A stretch of 64,000 nucleotides of DNA from Sporichthyaceae bacterium (lineage in GTDB: Bacteria; Actinomycetota; Actinomycetes; Sporichthyales; Sporichthyaceae): assembly GCA_036493475.1 (NCBI GenBank), contig DASXPS010000046.1, positions 32,024 to 96,023 of the forward strand. Reading direction: 5' to 3'. The notes below the pieces were generated by a model. It saw nothing but the letters and a program-made list of their open reading frames with translations. It searched no databases and was not told the DNA's origin. Position 1 is the stretch's first letter. Each line of letters starts with the position of its first letter. Shown here piece by piece: positions 60,128 through 64,000 of the stretch. Position numbers and translations under genes: made by a program.

Positions 60128-60685
60128 TCAGTCGGCCTCGTCAGCAGCCACCAGTGCCGCGAGATCAACTGCGACGCCGAATGGGTCTGGAAGATCGAGA
60201 ACCGCACCTGACGAGGTCAGCAGGTAACGGTCAGTGCTCAGGCCGAAGGTGTGCGCCACTGGACCGCCCTGCTCGACGCGGACGTACAACGGAATCCCGG
60301 CCTGTGCGTACAGGGGCGGTTTGATTGCCCGGTCGGCGGCGACGCTGCCGGGGCTGACGATCTCCAGCGCGAGCAGGACGTCGCTCGCATCGAACACCTT
60401 GACCTCGGTGAGCGGCTTCGTCACCACTACGATGTCGGGAACCAGGATCCGATCGCGACCTACCCGCACATCGACGGCCTGCAGTACTCGCGTACCGGGC
60501 GGGTGAGCGCGTTCCAGCACCATGGCCAACAGCAATGACAAGCGCTGATGACGGTCGGTCGGCGACGGACTCATCAGCAGGGCACCGTCGAGCAACTCGA
60601 TCCGCCGATGGTCCTCCGGCAGCGCGAGAAAGGCTTCCTCGGTCCAGGCGCCCCGATGGGTCTCGATCTCGGACATGACAGACAC
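60128..60685 (-). CDS. Uma2-family (DUF820) restriction-endonuclease-fold protein
   Basis: A 185-residue PD-(D/E)xK-fold protein. WTEEAFLALPEDHRRIELLDGALLMSPSP is the Uma2 N terminus; VPDIVVVTKPL holds the Asp and LLALEIVSPGSVAADRAIKPPLYAQAGIPLYVRV holds the Glu and Lys of the nuclease motif. The GTG at 60685 is chosen for the AGGTGG site 7 bases upstream; the frame open to 61501 overlaps a plus-strand cupin gene and is non-family. Uma2 proteins are common in bacteria with developmental cycles; function unproven. GC is slightly lower than in the neighbours. Confidence 0.85.
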   Translation of the reverse strand: MSVMSEIETHRGAWTEEAFLALPEDHRRIELLDGALLMSPSPTDRHQRLSLLLAMVLERAHPPGTRVLQAVDVRVGRDRILVPDIVVVTKPLTEVKVFDASDVLLALEIVSPGSVAADRAIKPPLYAQAGIPLYVRVEQGGPVAHTFGLSTDRYLLTSSGAVLDLPDPFGVAVDLAALVAADEAD

Positions 60686-60784
60686 AGCCGCACCACCTTT
60701 CCATCCATCGTCGCACCCTGGCGGCGGGGACCGACAGTTCCGCCCGCGCGTAGGCTGCGGAACCCCGACCGCGGAGGTGGCGCC

Positions 60785-61162
60785 GTGCACGATCCCGTCC
60801 AGGTGATCCGACCCGACGACTTCGTCGAGGCCGACCCGACGCCGGGGATGCGGCGGCGCAACGCCTTCCAGTCGCCCGGCCTGTGGGCGGGTGTGGTGCA
60901 CACGCAGCCGGGGGCGATCTCGGGCTGGCACCACCACGGCGAGCACGACACCAGCCTGTACGTGGTCGAGGGCGCCATGCAGCTGGACTTCGGGCCCGGC
61001 GGGGCCACCACCGTGCGGGCCGAGGTCGGCGACTTCATCCACGTGCCGCCGCACGCCGTGCACCGCGAATCCAACCCGACCGACGGGGTCAGTTCCGCGG
61101 TCATCGCGCGGGCCGGCACCGGCATCCCCACCGTCAACGTGGACGGCCCCGACCCCGCCTGA
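60785..61162 (+). CDS. Single-domain cupin protein
   Basis: A 125-residue cupin beta-barrel. ISGWHHHGEHDTSLYVVEGAMQLDF carries three metal-ligand His and a Glu; VGDFIHVPPHAVHRESNP carries the last His. Start GTG at 60785 with GGAGG 7 bases before; the frame open to 60548 crosses the divergent Uma2 gene. Small cupins act as isomerases, dioxygenases or ligand-binding regulators; nothing narrows it here. Convergent with an SDR gene. Confidence 0.85.
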   Translation: MHDPVQVIRPDDFVEADPTPGMRRRNAFQSPGLWAGVVHTQPGAISGWHHHGEHDTSLYVVEGAMQLDFGPGGATTVRAEVGDFIHVPPHAVHRESNPTDGVSSAVIARAGTGIPTVNVDGPDPA

Positions 61163-61200
61163 CACCCCATCCTCGTCCGGCGATGTTGCGGGGGGTCGGG

Positions 61201-61887
61201 TCAGGCGCGGCCGTAGACGCGGACCTTGGTGCCGGTCACGGCCCGGGACTCCTCGCCGCACAGGTGCAGGATCACCGCGGCGATTTCCGCGGGCGCCACC
61301 CAGCGGGTCCAGTCCGCGTCCGGCATGGCAGCGCGGTTGGCCGGGGTGTCGATCACCGAGGGCAGCACTGCGTTGACCCGGATGTTGTCCTGCCGGTACT
61401 CGGCGTTGAGCGCGTCGACGAAGGCGGACACCGCCGCCTTGCCGGTGATGTAGCCCGCGGCCCCGGAGAATGGCTGCTCGGCGGCGCGGCTGGACACGCA
61501 CACCACCGCTCCCCCGCCACTCGCCAACAGATGCGGCAATCCCGCGGCGGTGACCAGGTAGGTGGGCCGCAGGTTCAACGTGAGCTGGGCCTCGAAGTCC
61601 TTGATCGAGGTCTCGTGCACTCTCCCACCGGCCGCGTAGCCGCCAACCAGGTTCACCACGGCGCCCAGGGGTTGGGCCGGATCCGCGGCGGCGAGCACCA
61701 CCGCCTCGGCCACCGAGGCGACGTCGGTCAGGTCAGCCGCGATCAGTTCCGCGCCGGGTGCGGACGCGGACTCCATCAGTTCGGGCAGCACCGGCACTAC
61801 CACCCGCCAGCCCGCCTTGACGAATGCGTCGGTCACCGCCCCACCGAGCCCGCCGATGCCCCCGGTGATCAACGCCGTGTTCGCCAT
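61201..61887 (-). CDS. Short-chain dehydrogenase/reductase
   Basis: A 228-residue SDR. Cofactor motif TALITGGIGGLGGAVTDAFVKAG, NLVGG in place of NAG (residues about 79-83), catalytic Ser in VVCVSSRAAEQ, Tyr/Lys in AGYITGKAAVSAFVDAL, and NAVLPSVIDTPANRA. Substrate unknown. It lies 32 bases downstream of the TetR gene in the same direction, so the regulator may control it or act with it. Confidence 0.9.
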   Translation of the reverse strand: MANTALITGGIGGLGGAVTDAFVKAGWRVVVPVLPELMESASAPGAELIAADLTDVASVAEAVVLAAADPAQPLGAVVNLVGGYAAGGRVHETSIKDFEAQLTLNLRPTYLVTAAGLPHLLASGGGAVVCVSSRAAEQPFSGAAGYITGKAAVSAFVDALNAEYRQDNIRVNAVLPSVIDTPANRAAMPDADWTRWVAPAEIAAVILHLCGEESRAVTGTKVRVYGRA

Positions 61888-61919
61888 GACCCCTTTCTAC
61901 CGGCCCGTCCACCGGCCCG

Positions 61920-62507
61920 TCACAACGAGGTGCGCAGTCCGTCCAGAGTCAGCGCGACCACGGCGTCGCCGATGTTGTCCGGGGTCAACCGACCACCCGG
62001 GATGTACCACTCGATCAGCGAGTTCACCGTGCCGAACAGCAGCCGGGCGGCGAGGTCGGGGTCGATGTCGGAGCGCAGGTCGCCGTCCGCGGCCGCCTGC
62101 CGTACCAGGTCGGCGACCCGGCGGTCGAACTCGCGGCGGCGGGCCAGCGCCGCGCGTTCCACGTCGGTGTTCCCGCGCACCCGCAGCAACAGCGTCACGT
62201 GCGGCTGTTCCTCGGCGAGCACCTGCACCGCGGCGCGCAGCAACTGCTCCAGTCGCGCGACGGCGGGCCCGGTGTCGGCCGCCTCGAGCACCCCGAACAG
62301 CCCGTCCAGCGCCCGATCCAACGAGCGGCGCAGCAACTCTTCCTTACCGCTGACGTGGTGGTAGAACGACGACTTCGTGATACCCGCGGCCTTGGCCAAA
62401 TGCTCCATGCCGGTGGCGTCGTAGCCACGCTCGGTGAACACCTGCGCGGCGACCGCGAGCAGCGACTCCGCGTCGTAACGCGGCCGGGCGACCGCGGGCT
62501 CGCTCAT
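61920..62507 (-). CDS. TetR-family transcriptional regulator
   Basis: A 195-residue regulator. The helix-turn-helix is AAQVFTERGYDATGMEHLAKAAGITKSSFYHHVSGKEELL (residues about 20-60); the C-terminal ligand domain has the DIDPDLAARLLFGTVNSLIEWYIPGG pattern of KstR2/PaaR-like acyl-CoA sensors. It sits downstream of paaK and paaI, so phenylacetyl-CoA or another acyl-CoA is a reasonable effector. A 46-nt nested palindrome separates it from paaK. Confidence 0.9.
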   Translation of the reverse strand: MSEPAVARPRYDAESLLAVAAQVFTERGYDATGMEHLAKAAGITKSSFYHHVSGKEELLRRSLDRALDGLFGVLEAADTGPAVARLEQLLRAAVQVLAEEQPHVTLLLRVRGNTDVERAALARRREFDRRVADLVRQAAADGDLRSDIDPDLAARLLFGTVNSLIEWYIPGGRLTPDNIGDAVVALTLDGLRTSL

Positions 62508-62526
62508 TGGCGCACCATCTCGGTGA

Positions 62527-62572
62527 GGCGTCCGCCGAACAGTGAGCTATAGCTCACGGTCGGGCGGACGCC
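62527..62572. repeat. 46-nt nested palindrome, copy 2
   Basis: Same design as at 16575-16620. The core GTGAGCTATAGCTCAC (62542-62557) lies symmetrically between outer arms GGCGTCCGCC and GGCGGACGCC, perfectly complementary. Compared with copy 1, the outer-arm pair T-A becomes C-G and a G-T wobble becomes C-G: both strands changed together. It lies between the paaK stop and the TetR start, as copy 1 lies between a stop and a start of co-directional genes. Confidence 0.85.
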
Positions 62573-62589
62573 CGGTGGGTGGAGGCGGC

Positions 62590-63879
62590 TCATGACAGGC
62601 CGCGTTCGTCGAGGACCCGTTTGGCCTTACCCACCGAACGTTCCAGCGTGCCGGACTCGACGATCTCGATGTCGGCGCGCAGACCCAGCTCCTCGAGCAG
62701 CCCCGCGCTGAGCAACTGAGCCAACCGCTCGCGTTCCGCGGCGTCCACGCCGGCCCGGCACTCCGCGCGCACGGTGAGTTCATCCAGCCGGACCGGGCGA
62801 CGCAGCACGCACACGAAGTGCGGGGCCAGGCCGACCTTGAGCACCACCTGCTCGATCTGCGACGGGTACACGTTGGCCCCGCGAATGATCATCATGTCGT
62901 CGGCGCGGCCGGTGATCCGTTCGATGCGCCGGTGGCCGGGCCGTGCGGTGCCGGGCAGCAACCGGGTCAGGTCACCGGTGCGGTAGCGGATCACCGGGAA
63001 GGCCTGCTTGGTCAGCGAGGTCAGCACCAACTCCCCGGCGGTGCCGTCCGGCAGCACCTCCCCGGTGGCCGGCTCGATGATCTCCGGACGGAAATGGTCC
63101 TCCCAGATGTGCAGCCCGTCCTTGGTGTCCACACACTCGATCGCCACGCCCGGCCCGAGCACCTCGGACAGCCCGTAGATGTCCACCGCGTCCATCCCGA
63201 AGCGGGTCTCGATCTCGGTGCGCATGGCCTGCGTCCACGGCTCCGCGCCGAGTATGCCCACCCGCAGCGAGGTGCTCGCCGGGTCCACACCGAGCCGGTC
63301 CATCTCATCGGCCATCGCCAACAGGTAGGACGGGGTGACCATGATGACCTCGGGCCGCAGGTCCTGGATCAGCTTGATCTGACGCTCCGTCTGACCACTG
63401 GAGGCGGGCACCACGGCGCAGCCCAACGCCTCGGCACCGGCGTGCGCACCCAGCCCGCCGGTGAACAACCCGTACCCGTAGGCGATGTGCACGGTCATAC
63501 CCGGCCGGGCACCGGCCGCCCGCATACCGCGGGCCATCAACCCGGCCCACATGTCCAGGTCGGCCGCCGTGTACCCGACCACGGTGGCCAGCCCGGTGGT
63601 GCCGCTGGAGGCGTGAATGCGGGCCAGTTCTTCGCGCGGCACCGCGAACCGGCCGAAGGGCTGGTCGGCGCGCAGGTCCGCCTTGGTGGTGAACGGGAAG
63701 CCAGCCAGGTCATCCAGGGAGCGCAGGCCATCCGGGTGCACCCCCGCGGCCTCACACGCCTTGCGATACGGCGCCACGCGCTCGTGGGTGTGCCGCACCG
63801 ACTTCGTCAACCGGTCCAGCGCGACCTCGGCAACCTCGTCGGCGGAAGCGGATTCGATCGCTTCGGGCTGCCGACTCAT
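62590..63879 (-). CDS. paaK: Phenylacetate-CoA ligase
   Basis: A 429-residue ligase that activates phenylacetate to phenylacetyl-CoA with ATP. LAGFPFTTKADLRADQPFGRFAVPREELARIHASSGTTGLATVVGYT carries the PaaK-type P-loop; AYGYGLFTGGLGAHAGAEALGCAVVPASSGQTERQ, YGLSEVLGPGVAIEC and TGRADDMMIIRGANVYPSQIEQVVL are family blocks. It overlaps the preceding thioesterase gene by 4 bases (ATGA), the usual paaI-paaK neighbourhood. The phenylacetyl-CoA oxygenase genes are not in the window. Confidence 0.95.
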   Translation of the reverse strand: MSRQPEAIESASADEVAEVALDRLTKSVRHTHERVAPYRKACEAAGVHPDGLRSLDDLAGFPFTTKADLRADQPFGRFAVPREELARIHASSGTTGLATVVGYTAADLDMWAGLMARGMRAAGARPGMTVHIAYGYGLFTGGLGAHAGAEALGCAVVPASSGQTERQIKLIQDLRPEVIMVTPSYLLAMADEMDRLGVDPASTSLRVGILGAEPWTQAMRTEIETRFGMDAVDIYGLSEVLGPGVAIECVDTKDGLHIWEDHFRPEIIEPATGEVLPDGTAGELVLTSLTKQAFPVIRYRTGDLTRLLPGTARPGHRRIERITGRADDMMIIRGANVYPSQIEQVVLKVGLAPHFVCVLRRPVRLDELTVRAECRAGVDAAERERLAQLLSAGLLEELGLRADIEIVESGTLERSVGKAKRVLDERGLS

Positions 63880-64000
63880 GTCACCATCGCTCCGTCCGAA
63901 CCGGGCTGGGACTCGCGAATGACACGGGTGCGACCACGGAACTCCGCGATCACCTCATCGCCACGGGTGATCGTGACGTCGTACAGGCCGCTGCGGCCGA
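63876..64000 (-). CDS. paaI: PaaI-like thioesterase, C-terminal end (gene starts beyond the window)
   Basis: The last 41 codons of an open frame whose stop overlaps the paaK ATG. The visible residues GRSGLYDVTITRGDEVIAEF and RGRTRVI match the end of hot-dog-fold PaaI (hydroxyphenylacetyl-CoA thioesterase), which has an xYDVxV...GxxVAxFRGR ending. The rest is outside the window, so the catalytic residues cannot be checked. Confidence 0.75.
   Translation of the reverse strand, partial: GRSGLYDVTITRGDEVIAEFRGRTRVIRESQPGSDGAMVT

Overview
The window is a 64 kb piece of very GC-rich chromosomal DNA from an actinobacterium (Actinomycetota, class Actinomycetes). The case rests on pervasive GTG starts, 4-base ATGA/GTGA gene overlaps, coenzyme F420 genes of the fbi type, an InhA-like enoyl reductase behind FabG, an Rpf-type lysozyme domain, an ACT-ACT-HAD SerB, glgA/glgC as a divergent pair, a BluB-CobT fusion, and the order Mg-chelatase/cobO/cobB seen in mycobacteria. 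The genus cannot be fixed from the sequence alone. No rRNA, tRNA, integrase, transposase or CRISPR array was found; the content is mostly core metabolism with a few lineage-specific islands.

Layout. 1-3.1 kb (minus): coenzyme F420 synthesis, fbiC (cut by the window edge), fbiA and a stand-alone nitroreductase in one overlapping operon. 3.2-8.4 kb: a secreted SGNH hydrolase, then an island of two secreted collagen-like/seven-repeat RCC1 proteins, the fossil ends of further copies, a methyltransferase reduced by internal deletion, an intact methyltransferase and a YciI protein. 8.5-14.5 kb (plus): a MatB-like ligase, then an iron-box-controlled operon efeO-efeB coupled to an ABC ATPase and permease. 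14.5-28.1 kb (minus): cobalamin synthesis in two blocks (Mg-chelatase-like/cobO/cobB/cobC/bluB-cobT/cobA, and cobD/cobQ), separated by an Rrf2 regulator and a strange Q/N/D/G-rich exported protein. 28.1-32.5 kb: ArfB, a TauE/SafE transporter, a small NfeD-like protein, an Rpf-LysM protein, an ABC ATPase and an unknown protein. 32.5-41.5 kb: glycogen/alpha-glucan synthesis (glgA, glgC), serB, a SixA phosphatase, a 52-residue membrane protein, fabG-fabI, a class B penicillin-binding protein and a ROK kinase.

41.5-51.7 kb: a myo-inositol catabolic cluster on the minus strand (iolG, iolE, iolC, iolB, iolD, iolA), interrupted by a plus-strand SnoaL-like gene and by two tandem paralogous secreted proteins of unknown function. 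51.8-64 kb: acyl-CoA metabolism: a FadD, a rhodanese, an acyl-CoA dehydrogenase/phosphatase/nucleotidyltransferase operon, a CoA-transferase plus hydratase pair resembling mesaconyl-CoA enzymes, a second acyl-CoA dehydrogenase, a Uma2 protein, a cupin, an SDR, a TetR regulator, paaK and the end of a paaI-like gene.

The most unusual signals lie in the non-coding sequence. A 46-nt nested palindrome occurs twice, 46 kb apart, with compensatory base changes. A 15-nt palindrome, CTGACGNNNCGTCAG, recurs at gene ends and twice contains both stop codons of a convergent pair. Two paralogous gene pairs each keep a matching structured leader. The iolD upstream region holds a perfect 30-nt palindrome and two tandem operator-like palindromes.
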